A stretch of DNA of 64,000 bases from Niastella sp. OAS944 (GCA_024809215.1 JANUBW010000001.1:806001-870000); one strand, 5' to 3'. Positions 19,401 to 27,891 are shown, counted from the first letter of the stretch. The notes: generated by a model not told the origin, from the sequence alone. A program made the numbers and translations.

Positions 19401-19735
19401 TTTGGCAGCGGTTGTGCAATAGTGATATTGATCTCTTCGCGTTCGCGGGCATTGAACCGTACCTCATCCATGGAGGACTTATACAACTCCGTACCTGCTG
19501 TTGCGCTCAGTACCCTGATGGCGATATCGGCAGTCTTTACTTCGGGCCCGCTGAGCTGCTCGGGTGTCCACGCCATTTCATACCTGCCATCGGCGTTGGT
19601 AATTGTTTCGGCCAACTGTTGCCAGTTGCGCATATCCACATCATGAAGCTGCACTTTGAGCCCGGCCAACGGCCGTTTATTTCCATCGGTGATGGTGCCG
19701 CGCACTATGTTGATCTTATTTGCAGTGATTGCCAT
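10418..19735 (-). CDS. Tc toxin TcA-like pore/translocation subunit (3105 residues)
   Basis: This is a giant TcA-type subunit. In known Tc toxins TcA forms a pentameric bell that binds the target cell and injects the cargo held by TcB-TcC. Domains by position: a transthyretin/carboxypeptidase-like beta-sandwich (about 5-95, with VRGTITDGNKRPLAGLKV); a VRP1-type region with its hallmark CRSVYSPAAYLVEILQFLD near 565-590; alpha-helical shell segments; the block WKWMKNYRVWEANRKIFLYP (about 1600) that precedes the neuraminidase-like/receptor-binding beta domains; RNQRFEEALTWYHYMFNPTG (about 2210); a coiled-coil pore-forming region (about 2490-2720); and the C-terminal TcB-binding domain with FDYNTIADVILHVKYTAREGG-type sequence (about 2940-2955). 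Known TcA proteins are about 2500 residues, so this one is long, partly because of the extra N-terminal domain. It lies 92 bp downstream of the BC gene. No signal peptide or frameshift is seen. Confidence 0.9.
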   Translation of the reverse strand: MAITANKINIVRGTITDGNKRPLAGLKVQLHDVDMRNWQQLAETITNADGRYEMAWTPEQLSGPEVKTADIAIRVLSATAGTELYKSSMDEVRFNAREREEINITIAQPLPKERIEFDSLLKEVQYLAEKVPVEELQENKENRDVTFLSNELEVPAERIEYLAVAHRLHKLSEADASFFYALFRKNTLLNNDLVKNGNARLRIGIDDDDRLLLLDASLLDKNKIEEDIKQAVKEMIVNTEVLKNLPRNIEILARYRKEAEAYYQQEHPQKVAALVTGMLNPKKMAEVNQLFKENINTLNVFFEKITDPAFFVNGKTDNIKGDDYNKLFDDIKKAVPAIIKDNNIKREKDISRLARFNKARWVEEINKTNPALKDNPLVSTYASAIVRRFESAFPTAAFTAQLERSTETVLENQNEIVGFLNQHEDFDLVKSNIDLFLKEKDGAKKAAVISNELKSVQRVFKLIPHYGKTMGLRKENMSSAFQIASVGEKHFINEVAPKAGLSEAEAKQVYQKAATRQTAAMMLIGDLTDAMSVLKIDSFETAALAQKIEAVSKDFPNLKTLFKLVDSCEVEHCRSVYSPAAYLVEILQFLDKRAVTTGNAKSVLFNRRPDLGDIDLGCENANTPVKYVDLVCEILEEAIAPDPGIDYTGNLTDGADPSDGKISAGLLSALTAAKLPVTAKALVHETEVSLGSALTLPHYLRDEKLVCKIVNTGGNNYKVYRLRQTMSSAEELDAAPEYVNAEAYNKLRTKNYAFTLPFDLPHTEAKAYFDRFGISRAELMKAFQLAAGPTEEAIAAEYAGITDGEKQLIVNTPLVNDNAAQQAFWNVPAPGDVVSYLKQVDHFLDKTGLSFKDTALLIKLRFIKKNKDLFIYNTDLSCDTATKEIKNVDLDVFDRMHRFLRLKKKTGWGLDVLDEVISQPKLGKENLNDDCIKVIAALKKIIAKTGLKIEELICCYGAIPHTLLPFKKTTLYDGIFQNKARNGATEPALLAENVTANEAAVTKKQLTEVKAAVSTCIGIKETDFDKLLPALPNGDISFQNLSSLYALARLIKKLKLKTEDYFILTGLTGINVLNSPLDTVNFIDAVEKAGKLNLQPADMRFMLRHEAVNLTEREMKPEKIKSLLESLQSAYQKSFNDNRSLYNNDLTAEAQKEALRAQLSRLSILTETDVNIILNFVDRNWKFTWIDDKFIAHNGTTDVHASTFIDDKKIAALFDVTLIKNSLNALATAVAPNLEAKQKDFIKAWLDALSAYQFKTEKPVICTTAIAAAFKANTALADIVLKNAKLKQVAPGTDVLQDLLLTDTLIDTAAITIAHPLPVLPAVTEGTFANQYAALRLLHKLFQLVSAFQISNEQTEWFLRNNKTYNWFQLDAIPFAAAQTPVAYTLYQQFSAIVDLMQSLPEAINPADPERPVTFFSVMELTQTAVMQDAFMQALALLTGYEKEDLKAIDGYFFTTFDKLNYTSEPNLTRLLDCADKMRKLSATVSQITNYIKPVLNAADVAILRTNLKTRYDETTWLDTLKEIMDRIRPQKRNALVTYLLATNADIKDENDLYEYFLVDVEMGSCMPSSRIVLAHNSVQLFVQRCLMGLEPDAIADIDKDPSWNQWKWMKNYRVWEANRKIFLYPENWYDVTLADDKSFLLSDLINELQQNELTNDTAEGALRNYLEKLDNIAFLEVKATWYDVPSRTMHVFARTKGGDPAIYYYRKFEKEKEWTAWEKVELDIQGDQVLAFIRNNRLHLAWLVFSEEAKPDQKSKVPSAADQGTEVDPDKPEKKLIIQLAISEYSNKKWQPKRVSRDSIATPGTYTADYSLLKKEIYNLIYVDKVDQIYIFSDVDGYYVKNGVFDIAGCKGYPEKVFEGNEYLPDFLPDFKDTLLTTQRYNEENVWTAPDDLSVKNGAHPFTYLQLLNATPGKNTFMPGRFRISYPHQMTALDLVSMLFQLFQILMNAQTKTSANHYNDRMWKIPLGTLLPYFMEDSWHSYVIIPGFYKEEIHRNGQDVVTGLNDSQTRTAGDVFQLMDDIVNWFKKMMQQFTEKPPADMQEAIKIIVSDADFQAIVQELTHYKALHPWLEKLIGKTGDDEFDKDLEKLLAKNGLAYGEQFKNMYHPLVCAIKTILYKDGVPGLMKRDTQLMFNKAFNFKTHYQPNELAVVKAGYKQKDGTTEYSFPIEDIDFSSDGSYSLYNWDIFFRAPLHIAGNLTRNQRFEEALTWYHYMFNPTGALSGTGVQKYWVTKPFYLNQEADYIAQRIDSLMLSVADKNTPDLKDLEFAIDQWRNKPFRPDVVARRRPVAYQKALLMKYIDNLMEWGDYLFRQDTMETVAQATQMYVLADKLLGPKPRVVPAVVKAPYETYNQIEAKLDHFGNALLELENFLPDVSVLPEGGAELPSPSVTLSMLYFGIPQNEKMIEIWDRVADRLYKIRHCQNIDGIERSLALFAPPIDPGMLVKAAASGLDISAILGGMNAPVPFYRFNVISQKATELAMEVRTLGSSLLQALEKKDAESIALLRSELELKVLNAVKDIKKLQISESKEQIEVLQRTKKVTQERQKFYKSVQKISSFEQLNLDKLKESNDYQVSAQVVRTIAGALRLIPEFHVGAEGFGGSPTVVMQLGGSAISGATNIAADILSLLGSIASYEAGRAGTLGGYERRFEDWKLQERLASKELDSIDKQIAAAQIRKSIAETDLKNHELQIDNAKKTDDFMRSKFTNKELYDWMLAQISGVYFKSYQLAHDVAKKAERSYRFELGNTDTFIAYGYWDSMKKGLQAADNLIHDIKRMETSYLDKNKREYEVTKHVSLALLDPLALVKLRATGVCDFEIPEALYDMDHPGQYFRRIKSVSISLPCIAGPYTSVSSKLSLIKNKYRKIASLNNVAGTGYAEDTGNDERFVYNVGAIQSIATSNAQNDSGIFELNFRDERYLPFEGTGAISSWRLELPAELRQFDYNTIADVILHVKYTAREGGAAVGAEATSTLSTRLSEIKQALSETGLHVAVNMKYEMPNEWHLLKQNGQVDVTIAKSALPYMVQTINTAAIDHVVFIAKVKGDPDPFTIKINNADKPLAQITDWHLCKGVVSGIVLDTAFPLKVDAGLADLEELMMVVNYVF

Positions 19736-19827
19736 ATTTTACAGTTTTCTGAAAAGAGATTTCTTTCAGTTGGTTATTGATTCGTGTTTATAAGAATTAA
19801 AAAGTGTTTTGTTATTATTTTTTCAGC

Positions 19828-22800
19828 TTAATTGGAAACCCATCCATGAACTGATGCCCATGCTTCCATTATAGCATCCTGTGAGTAGGGTCCCCGAACA
19901 GCTGCTGAAAATGCATCATAGGAAGCAAAATTCGCTGCGTTGGGCATTCCTGAAGAGGCAGAACTGTCACCGCTGCTTATCGCAGAAACGGTTGTTGCTG
20001 CTGCATCTGCTCCATGAGCAACGGTACTGATCATGGCTGAAGAATTAGAAACCAACGGCGATGTTAGAATGGTTGTTAACGGTGCTTCTGATCTGAGAGC
20101 TGCACTGAGGAATAAAGTACTTGGCGTTGTACCGGAAGCAGCCACACCACCGCTTTGCAAAAGTGTAGACCCATACGACGCGCAGTCATTGGTAAATAAT
20201 GCATAATTGCCGGCGCTTCCTACTGTAACTCCTGCCTCACCTAATTTAGAGGCTTCAGCTGCAGTAAGTACAACGCCGCTGGAGGTGGTAACGGTTGCCG
20301 CGCCTTCAGTAACCAACGGTACAGCTTCAGGAGCGGCCGCTCTCATTGCCGTAAGGGCTGCATTTGCTTCTTCTGCAGTAACCGGAACGGTTGCCATTGA
20401 TGCAAATTTTGGTGCAAGATTTTCACCGGTTGAGATCAGTGCATTACCGCTCTCCACCAGCGTTCCTCCCGACATCGTTGCACGGCCGGTAGCAGGTACC
20501 GTTAAATGCGACCAAACCGTTGCCGAACCATCGCCCAGGGTAACTCCAACCCGTGTATGGCCAATCGCATATCCCATTGGGTTGGTAAGTCCGGCTGCTG
20601 AAGGGGCACCGGCTGCATGGGAAACAGTAATAGAGGGTTCTGAGAGGCGAATACCTTCTGCAGCCAGACCTGGCGCTTTGGTAGCGGCACTTGCCCCGAG
20701 CGTACCTACAATACCAATACCTGCGTCTGCTAAATTTGCCTGTGTTCTGGTTAAACCTGCTTCCTGTAGACCTTGTGAAGTAAGCGTATCAATATCACGG
20801 CCCGAGATCAACATGGCAAGCCCGGTGCCGGCAGTATCGGCACCATGCCCAACAACAACAGCCCCACCAGCTATTCCCGCCAGGCCAATACCAAACTCAG
20901 ATGTAGCAACACCAGCTGAAAATAAACCTGCACCTGCAACCATTTCAAACCCGCCGCCTACCATTCTTAACCCACCCACAAACCTGTTCCAGTTAGAAGG
21001 TTCACTGCTTTGCATACCATTTTTATCTACTTTATTTAATGGCGCATTCCTACTGTAACAATAAACATTCACGCCATCGATCATACCGCCGGGATCTGCA
21101 TTTAACCACCTGCCTAACCATGGTTCATAGTATCTTGCACCGTGATATTCCAGCCCTGTTTCTTCATCTCTTTCCATACCTGTATACCGGTATCGTTTGG
21201 CTGCAGCTTTTATTGTTTTACTTTTTGCTTCAAATGCGGTGGTACCAAATGGATGAAACTCTTCGTAATTGATTATTTCAGCAGTCTCATTGAGCTCCAT
21301 TGCTACAGAGCCCAAATAATTGGTCAGCGAATACCGGATCAGTTTTTTTTCAGTTCCATCATCAACATTATTTCGCGTTTCAACTGTTACAAAACGCTGA
21401 CCTCCGTCCAATAAACTAAGACTTACGCGCTGTAAACCACTGTGCGTTCCGCTGTGTTTTTTATATAATTCGTAACCCGCGATATAGATCCTTTCTTCCT
21501 TTTTTGAAGGAGAAACGCCTGGCGCTGCCTGGTTCTCTGTAATTTTTCTGATGCGCCGTCCGCTTCCATCATACTGGTAGTATGTTATTTCAGGGGTGCC
21601 GCCATCATTTCTTTTCTGACTGATCGTTCTTACTAATTCCTCTTTAAAGTTCCAGCCCAATTCTTCGAGATGTGGCATTGCCGTGGTAAAACCATGCTGC
21701 GGGTGATAATCATAGTTGTATGTATTTGTTCCAACCTGTGTACTTAGCAGCCGGTTATTGTTCAGGTTATAATTATAATTTCTTATCCAATTATTACCAA
21801 TTGACGTGTGCTCCATTTTAACAATATTGCCTACCTCATCATACTGGTATTTTTGCATATAGTTCCGCATTGCAACAGGATCTCCTGCGTTGAAATCCTG
21901 CATAAAATAGTTGTCGTTCCAGTTATCCTGGTTATTAAACGTAACGGCAACATTATTTTCCCGGCCGTTTGCTTCAATGAGGCGGTAAATTGCATCATAT
22001 GAATATTCTGAAATGCCGGTTACTTTCTGATTATCAAAAAACGCTATCGGGATATTCTTATCTTCAATGTGAGTTATATTACCAACCGGGTCAAAGGTGT
22101 AATACCAATCCTGTAAAGGATCATTATTCATTCTTTTACTTTCGAGGCGTTTTAACCGGAATGTATCTTTATCGTAGTATAACCGGGTAGTTACATCATT
22201 GCCGTAAACAATTTTGCTGCGCTGTCCTTTTTCGTTGTAGTCGATATTCTTTATGTAGGTTACCGTTTCGGCAGGATCTATATGCTGCACGGTTTCTGCA
22301 TTCAGCAAACCGGCCTCATTATACGAAGGTGTTATAATGCTGCCATCGGGGGCTATTTGTTTGGTAATTCGTCCTAAGGCATCTGTAGTAGTGGTAAAGA
22401 CAAATTCATCGGCTTCAAGGTCAGTCAGCATGTTAGGGTTTGTCCAGTTGGCCACCTCCTTATACTTGTTGAACAATTTTCTTTTGGTTAAAACCGGTTT
22501 GCCTTTAAAGTCATAGCCGTCTGTCATCTCCAGTGAACCGCCGGTATCATAACGCCTGTAAACCTGTCCACGCAGATTCTTCACTTGGGGGTTAGGTTGC
22601 GCTTCACCATAAAAGATCCTGTCGAAAATATGATTGAGCGGTGTACTGCCATCGCCTCCTTTTACAATGCTTTGCAGGGGGCGATGCAGGATGTCGTATT
22701 CAAACTGAAACTCATGGTTACGATCATCCCATGTGCGTAACGAATTTCCCAATATGTTGGTAAGCAGCCAGCGCCGGCCCGTATCCATACTTTTTTGATA

Positions 22801-25800
22801 TACTTTATTTCCAAGCATATCATACTTAAACTCCATAACTGTATTATTGCGGGCATCTGTTACTTCATGCAGATTGCCTTCAATATCCAGGTTGATACGT
22901 GTTTTATAAAACTCATCGGCCAGCGTGGTTATATTTTTATTGTGTTCAACCGAAAATACTGGTCTTCCCTGCGAGTCAAGGTGCAATTGGCCGGGTGTGC
23001 CGGCATGTAACGCTGCTTTAACTGCCGCCTGCTGTTCTTTTGTATCGGTAATAAAATCGGGCCGGGTGTTATCGGTACGCTTTTTATACCAGTCGCTTTC
23101 TTTTACCGTATCATTGGCATCCCAGCTTAGCTGTTTCCAGTTATTAAATACCACTTTTACAAAACTTCCATCCGGCATATCGGTGCGTACCAGCCGCCCG
23201 GCCGCATCATAATACATAACGGGCGTTACGCCGGTTTCAACCAACTCCTTAACATCTTCATATTGATTGCTGATGGAAAAGTAAGGCTCATATTGTTTTA
23301 CGGCATTGCCTTTATTATTAACAATGGTTTTACCATTGCCTATCCAGCGCAACAGCGGCGTGGTATCAATTTCATCTATCAAAACAGTGTTGCCGGGCAT
23401 TACCCTTACGCGCTTCGCAACACCGGGCTCAGCCTGCACTTTTTTCATTACCACTGCGCCCGAGCCGGATGCATATTCAAAGCTTACCTGTAGTTTAGTT
23501 TGTGGATTAAGGTTGCCCTGTTCATCCCTGTTATGCGTTTCACGTACGACAGCAGCTGTAACAACCGGTTTGCCGGTATTTTTATATACATCAAGATCGT
23601 ATATAAAGCGGTTGGTAGCGTTTTGCAATAGCTGTAGCCCGGTATTCATCAATGCCACCGAATTGGTAATACCCTGCGGAGTAACCGGTGGGTTAAAGAA
23701 ATTTTGTATTAAAGTGGCTTCGGCTGCTTCGGTATGTTCCTGCAGGCCGGTAAGGTCATCGGCCTGATTTCCCTTACCCAATACAGCCATTGCTTTTACC
23801 AAACCCAACTCATCCTGCAGCACTTCCGAAATATTATCATTGGCATCTTTCGTGCTCTTTGGCGCCAGCGTGCGAAAATTGAAGGCCAGCACGGTATTTT
23901 TATTGGCAAGCGCATCTTCCGTTTCTCCGATCATTAAAAAGTAAGACCCGTAATACTTTACTTTGCTTATTGCACCAAAGGGCCCGGTATAGGAAACAGG
24001 CATATAAAACCGGTTCTGCGCATCGGTAAATGTTTCCGTACCTTCTATATACTGCATGGTGCCGGAACGTACCCACCAGTTTACATCGTCGTTGTTCAGT
24101 ATATCCTTACTATGGGTAAATTTTCCTTCCGTCATCAGGGCCGCATTCACCTTTGCGCCATATATATCTTGCAGCAATTCGGGCGTATACGCCAGCTGGT
24201 AATTTTCAAAACTTATGGCTTTTGATTCCAGGGCGTATAGTGGTAATGCCCCCGTAAGATCATTTTTATAATACAGGGTTTTTGCATGTTCTATTAACCG
24301 GCGTAATGCTTTGCCTGCGGCGGGCAGTTTGTTTATTTCGTGATACAAAGCGGCGTCAGACTTTACATTAAGGAGAATGTTCTCAAAGTTCTGTATATCG
24401 TAATAAGTTCCGGTTTTTGTAACGCCTTTTAATTCGAAGGTCTTTGTTTCGGCAGGCAGGCGTTGCCGGTTGCTTGTATCACTAAATACATCGCCGGTAT
24501 AATTGATAAGCGTGTAACTAATTGAAGTTGTATTTTGAGCGGACTGCGTTTCGGCAGGCAGTGTAGCATCGGCAATTAGCCGTGGGTATACAACCGAAGC
24601 CGATTCAAGAATATTCCCATATTCATCGAGGCTGATATTGAGGGTATGGGCAATACGCGGGTCTTGGGTATCTCTTTCATAACTGTAGGTAATGGCTTCG
24701 CTCTCCTTTACAATAAATACCGCATACCGGTTTGTACCTTTTGGCTGCAGTAATTCAATAACACAGTTATGCGAAGCAACGTTATAGGGAGTAAGTTGTT
24801 TTTTAATGGCATCTGTTGTATTGCCAAATTTGATGGCATCGTGTGCAAAAACTTCCGACCGCAATGCCATGCTTTTGCAGGCACGCATTGCCTGCTGATA
24901 TTCTTCGGCGCTCAGATGATCGAGGTACGATGCGGCGATGCCTTTGCCCGGTACAATTCTGGCATCATCCAGTTGCTTTTCATGGTGCGTTACCGGAAAG
25001 CCCTGGCGCGCCATTTCATTATACCAGTAATCATGTTCGAAATGCGCCAATATGGTATCATTGCGTAAAAACGCGCCGGTATGATACCAGTTCTTTGTAA
25101 TAACCGGCTCCTGGTGTAAAGTGGCATCGGTTATATTGGTGGCGCCCGATGTTACCCAATGTTCAAATGTTTCGGCATCGGTTTGTTCTACCATGCCAAA
25201 ACCCCTGAACTCTCTTTCGGCATGATCATAATAGCCATGATGGTATTTGAAAGTTGAAGTGAACTTATGACCGGTGATCTTATCTTCCATGATGCTTTTG
25301 GATACGCAATGAACAGGGAAATGCAATTTTGTTATCCACTGATTGCCGGCCAGTTTATCATCAATATAAAATTTTGTAGAGGGGGTATATTCAAGGGAAA
25401 CCTCTTTACCCATATTGTTCTTATACCCAACCAGGATGTGAGGCTTTTTGCTGTTCATCAGGTCAATGTATTGTAAAGCCGCATTGGCATCTTTTGTTAG
25501 CGGGCTGCTCCATACAATACAGGCAACCCCATTGCCCAATAGATCGGTGACGGTTATTTTAGCAGCTGAGTGAATTTCAGGGAAAGCTTCAATTTCAAAA
25601 GGAGTTGCAGCAAACCGGTTACCGTTCAGGTTCATCCAGCAGCTGAAAGTATTTTTTCCCAGGTAAATGAGATCTGCCGTGCCGGAGCCATCGATATCTG
25701 TGAGCCTGATGAATGCGGGGTTAAATGCATCGGGCTGATCGAACTGCGGCGCACCATCCATGGCTACTTTTTTTCCAAACCTTCCATAACCGAGGTTGGG

Positions 25801-27702
25801 CCAGTAACACACTTCGCCGTTACGGATACGTACAATATCGGTGAGGCCATCGCCCGACATATCGGCCAGGAAAATAGTTTGCTTTTCATCGGCAAACACC
25901 ACCTGTGCACCCGCTTCTTCATCACCCGGTTTTATTGTTTTCTTTGCTGCGGCAAAACCATCCCGTCCCGCTGATTCGTACCAGGTAAACGAATTATCTT
26001 CACTAACCAGCAACTCCGGTTTTCCATCCCCGTTCAAATCGATCATGTGGGAATAGGGGTCGTTAAAGTTGATGTTGGGCAATTGCCTGAAATGCAGAAA
26101 AGGCAGCCATTCGTTATCATCGTTTAATTCAAAAAATCCTGTTGGCGAAGTGTTATAATTCACCAACTGTTTACCACCATCGGCATCCAGATCGGCCAAC
26201 TGCATTTGTGAGCCCAGTCCCTGGAATGAGGGTTTGGGCGAGACCAGTTTTGCGTTTTCAAACAACAATGCTTCCTCACCGGTGACAGCTGATTTTCTAA
26301 CGCCCAGGTTATGTTTGTAAAACCACCCGCCTGCCTGTTCAGATAATATACCCGATAGCCCTTCATTAAACAGATCGGTGAACTGATAAGGCGGTTGTTC
26401 AATACCAGCCGGCGCATTGACCATTGCTTCTGTAGAAACTGTTCTTATGTTGCTGCTCCATTCGTGTTGTTGGTATTCAAATTCTACAGCAGGTAACCTT
26501 TTGGCACTGTAGGTTCCATCAGCTTTCTTTATATACCCCACACTGGTTATGGATTGAAGAAAAGTAAAGCCTTGTTCCTTTGAAGTATTATATTCAAAAT
26601 TCAGTGAATTTACCAGGCCATCGTATTCACTTGCCCCAGTGAAATGGTGAAACAACAGTACCCTTTTGCAAAGACGGGTGGTCCTTATTTCAAAACCCGC
26701 TTTGTATTCAGAAAATGCATCGGGCCGGTAATCCCATTCATTCAGTGTATCGGGTGAATCGGTACTTTGTAAGGTGCCATAATCAAAAACGGTTTCAAAC
26801 AAAAAATCGCCATTCGCCGGCAATACATCACCGAATTGTTTATACGGCGTTTTGTTCCCATACAATGCTTTTTCAAGATACAGGCTTGCATATGTAATGG
26901 CACCGCTTTGGAGGCGGTTCTTATTATGTATTAACGACGAATCGATACCTGCTTCATCTTCTTTCCTATATATGTATTTGCAACAGTTGCCTTTGTCGTC
27001 AAAAACAAATTCGGGTAACCACTCATATACTTTTTGTGCATTGCCCGGTTCACTCAACCTGCTATTGGCTGACCATCCAAATAAGGTGATTATATTTTCT
27101 TTGCTTATTACCCGCCATTTAATTTCGCTTCCATCTTTTGCCAACCAGCGTTCTATACGGGCAAAAGCTCCTTCTGTGCGGGGTTTGTAAAAGCGTCGTG
27201 TATACAGGTTGTCGGCTGAATCTCTTTCTTTTATCACGTACCCGTCACCGTTTTTCTTAAATGTGCCATCATCGTTCCGGTCAAACTCCGGCACCAGGTC
27301 TTCCATTTCAGAGAAAAGAAATATATCCGACTCTTCGGCATCGAAGTATTGCGGCAACTGTTTATCGGTCTTTCTTTTTATGGAAGCCAGACTGTGGTTC
27401 CAACCCAAACCAAAGATACCATTGCCGCCACCTGAATTATAACCAAGGGATAAAGAAGGCGTAACACCTCTTGCCGGAGAAACGGGTAATGGAATTGAAA
27501 AACCGGCGGTGCCATTGACTGCATTCACCGAAAATTTTTCATCGATACCTTTTAAGGCGCCGCCACCTTTTGGTAAGGAAACAGAAGGGATCTCTATAGC
27601 ATTTGATTTGGTTTTACCTCCGCCGGTGCTTAACAAGGAATGCTGTGACTGCGCAGCGCCACCTGAGTGAGGCTGGTTGCCAGATTTTTTTTCAGATTGC
27701 AT
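19828..27702 (-). CDS. Tc toxin TcB-TcC fusion: SpvB/TcdB cocoon with RHS core and C-terminal cargo
   Basis: One protein of 2624 residues combines TcB and TcC. Order: SpvB domain (about 35-330; VNGTAGFSIPLPVSPARG); VCBS/FG-GAP beta-propeller repeats (about 500-720; DLNGDGKPELL, DMSGDGLTDIV, DIDGSGTADLI); TcdB middle domains (about 730-1010); YD/RHS repeats (about 1500-2150); and the RHS-associated core GLEYHGARYYEPWLGRWLN. Two conserved aspartates of the aspartyl self-cleaving site are visible, Asp2203 (ADPGG) and Asp2209 (MIDGVN). By analogy with TccC the cut would fall after Gly2229 (VDKNG), releasing a cargo of about 395 residues into the cocoon. The cargo has a Gly/Ala-rich hydrophobic part (2240-2330), then GHTRVGV (His2382) and FTNDCASYG (Cys2507), a His-then-Cys order seen in permuted papain-fold enzymes. 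It is transcribed first in the Tc operon from a consensus promoter. Confidence 0.9.
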   Translation of the reverse strand: MQSEKKSGNQPHSGGAAQSQHSLLSTGGGKTKSNAIEIPSVSLPKGGGALKGIDEKFSVNAVNGTAGFSIPLPVSPARGVTPSLSLGYNSGGGNGIFGLGWNHSLASIKRKTDKQLPQYFDAEESDIFLFSEMEDLVPEFDRNDDGTFKKNGDGYVIKERDSADNLYTRRFYKPRTEGAFARIERWLAKDGSEIKWRVISKENIITLFGWSANSRLSEPGNAQKVYEWLPEFVFDDKGNCCKYIYRKEDEAGIDSSLIHNKNRLQSGAITYASLYLEKALYGNKTPYKQFGDVLPANGDFLFETVFDYGTLQSTDSPDTLNEWDYRPDAFSEYKAGFEIRTTRLCKRVLLFHHFTGASEYDGLVNSLNFEYNTSKEQGFTFLQSITSVGYIKKADGTYSAKRLPAVEFEYQQHEWSSNIRTVSTEAMVNAPAGIEQPPYQFTDLFNEGLSGILSEQAGGWFYKHNLGVRKSAVTGEEALLFENAKLVSPKPSFQGLGSQMQLADLDADGGKQLVNYNTSPTGFFELNDDNEWLPFLHFRQLPNINFNDPYSHMIDLNGDGKPELLVSEDNSFTWYESAGRDGFAAAKKTIKPGDEEAGAQVVFADEKQTIFLADMSGDGLTDIVRIRNGEVCYWPNLGYGRFGKKVAMDGAPQFDQPDAFNPAFIRLTDIDGSGTADLIYLGKNTFSCWMNLNGNRFAATPFEIEAFPEIHSAAKITVTDLLGNGVACIVWSSPLTKDANAALQYIDLMNSKKPHILVGYKNNMGKEVSLEYTPSTKFYIDDKLAGNQWITKLHFPVHCVSKSIMEDKITGHKFTSTFKYHHGYYDHAEREFRGFGMVEQTDAETFEHWVTSGATNITDATLHQEPVITKNWYHTGAFLRNDTILAHFEHDYWYNEMARQGFPVTHHEKQLDDARIVPGKGIAASYLDHLSAEEYQQAMRACKSMALRSEVFAHDAIKFGNTTDAIKKQLTPYNVASHNCVIELLQPKGTNRYAVFIVKESEAITYSYERDTQDPRIAHTLNISLDEYGNILESASVVYPRLIADATLPAETQSAQNTTSISYTLINYTGDVFSDTSNRQRLPAETKTFELKGVTKTGTYYDIQNFENILLNVKSDAALYHEINKLPAAGKALRRLIEHAKTLYYKNDLTGALPLYALESKAISFENYQLAYTPELLQDIYGAKVNAALMTEGKFTHSKDILNNDDVNWWVRSGTMQYIEGTETFTDAQNRFYMPVSYTGPFGAISKVKYYGSYFLMIGETEDALANKNTVLAFNFRTLAPKSTKDANDNISEVLQDELGLVKAMAVLGKGNQADDLTGLQEHTEAAEATLIQNFFNPPVTPQGITNSVALMNTGLQLLQNATNRFIYDLDVYKNTGKPVVTAAVVRETHNRDEQGNLNPQTKLQVSFEYASGSGAVVMKKVQAEPGVAKRVRVMPGNTVLIDEIDTTPLLRWIGNGKTIVNNKGNAVKQYEPYFSISNQYEDVKELVETGVTPVMYYDAAGRLVRTDMPDGSFVKVVFNNWKQLSWDANDTVKESDWYKKRTDNTRPDFITDTKEQQAAVKAALHAGTPGQLHLDSQGRPVFSVEHNKNITTLADEFYKTRINLDIEGNLHEVTDARNNTVMEFKYDMLGNKVYQKSMDTGRRWLLTNILGNSLRTWDDRNHEFQFEYDILHRPLQSIVKGGDGSTPLNHIFDRIFYGEAQPNPQVKNLRGQVYRRYDTGGSLEMTDGYDFKGKPVLTKRKLFNKYKEVANWTNPNMLTDLEADEFVFTTTTDALGRITKQIAPDGSIITPSYNEAGLLNAETVQHIDPAETVTYIKNIDYNEKGQRSKIVYGNDVTTRLYYDKDTFRLKRLESKRMNNDPLQDWYYTFDPVGNITHIEDKNIPIAFFDNQKVTGISEYSYDAIYRLIEANGRENNVAVTFNNQDNWNDNYFMQDFNAGDPVAMRNYMQKYQYDEVGNIVKMEHTSIGNNWIRNYNYNLNNNRLLSTQVGTNTYNYDYHPQHGFTTAMPHLEELGWNFKEELVRTISQKRNDGGTPEITYYQYDGSGRRIRKITENQAAPGVSPSKKEERIYIAGYELYKKHSGTHSGLQRVSLSLLDGGQRFVTVETRNNVDDGTEKKLIRYSLTNYLGSVAMELNETAEIINYEEFHPFGTTAFEAKSKTIKAAAKRYRYTGMERDEETGLEYHGARYYEPWLGRWLNADPGGMIDGVNVYCYSRNAPLNKVDKNGMQSSEPSNWNRFVGGLRMVGGGFEMVAGAGLFSAGVATSEFGIGLAGIAGGAVVVGHGADTAGTGLAMLISGRDIDTLTSQGLQEAGLTRTQANLADAGIGIVGTLGASAATKAPGLAAEGIRLSEPSITVSHAAGAPSAAGLTNPMGYAIGHTRVGVTLGDGSATVWSHLTVPATGRATMSGGTLVESGNALISTGENLAPKFASMATVPVTAEEANAALTAMRAAAPEAVPLVTEGAATVTTSSGVVLTAAEASKLGEAGVTVGSAGNYALFTNDCASYGSTLLQSGGVAASGTTPSTLFLSAALRSEAPLTTILTSPLVSNSSAMISTVAHGADAAATTVSAISSGDSSASSGMPNAANFASYDAFSAAVRGPYSQDAIMEAWASVHGWVSN

Positions 27703-27891
27703 TGTATCTCTTTAAATAGATAAATCATTAGTGTGGTACGAACATGATGATCTTCAAAGAGATTAGATTAAAAAGCAAACTTTGGAAATCAAAATAGTTG
27801 TCGGGAGGAATAATAAATTTCTTTTCTACCTGGCATGCACAACTGTTTTCGAATTAACGCCAATCAGATAGAATAGAAAAAGACAGTGGAC

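Noticed and set aside
20207-21058. Plus-strand open frame of 283 codons opposite the BC cargo
   Set aside because: Ala/Pro/Thr-rich translation is a mirror of the Ala/Gly-rich cargo; no start signal or family resemblance.
10418-27702. Idea that the giant genes are non-ribosomal peptide synthetases or an extracellular contractile injection system
   Set aside because: No adenylation, condensation or carrier motifs and no sheath, tube or baseplate genes; SpvB, RHS and TcA hallmarks are clear.
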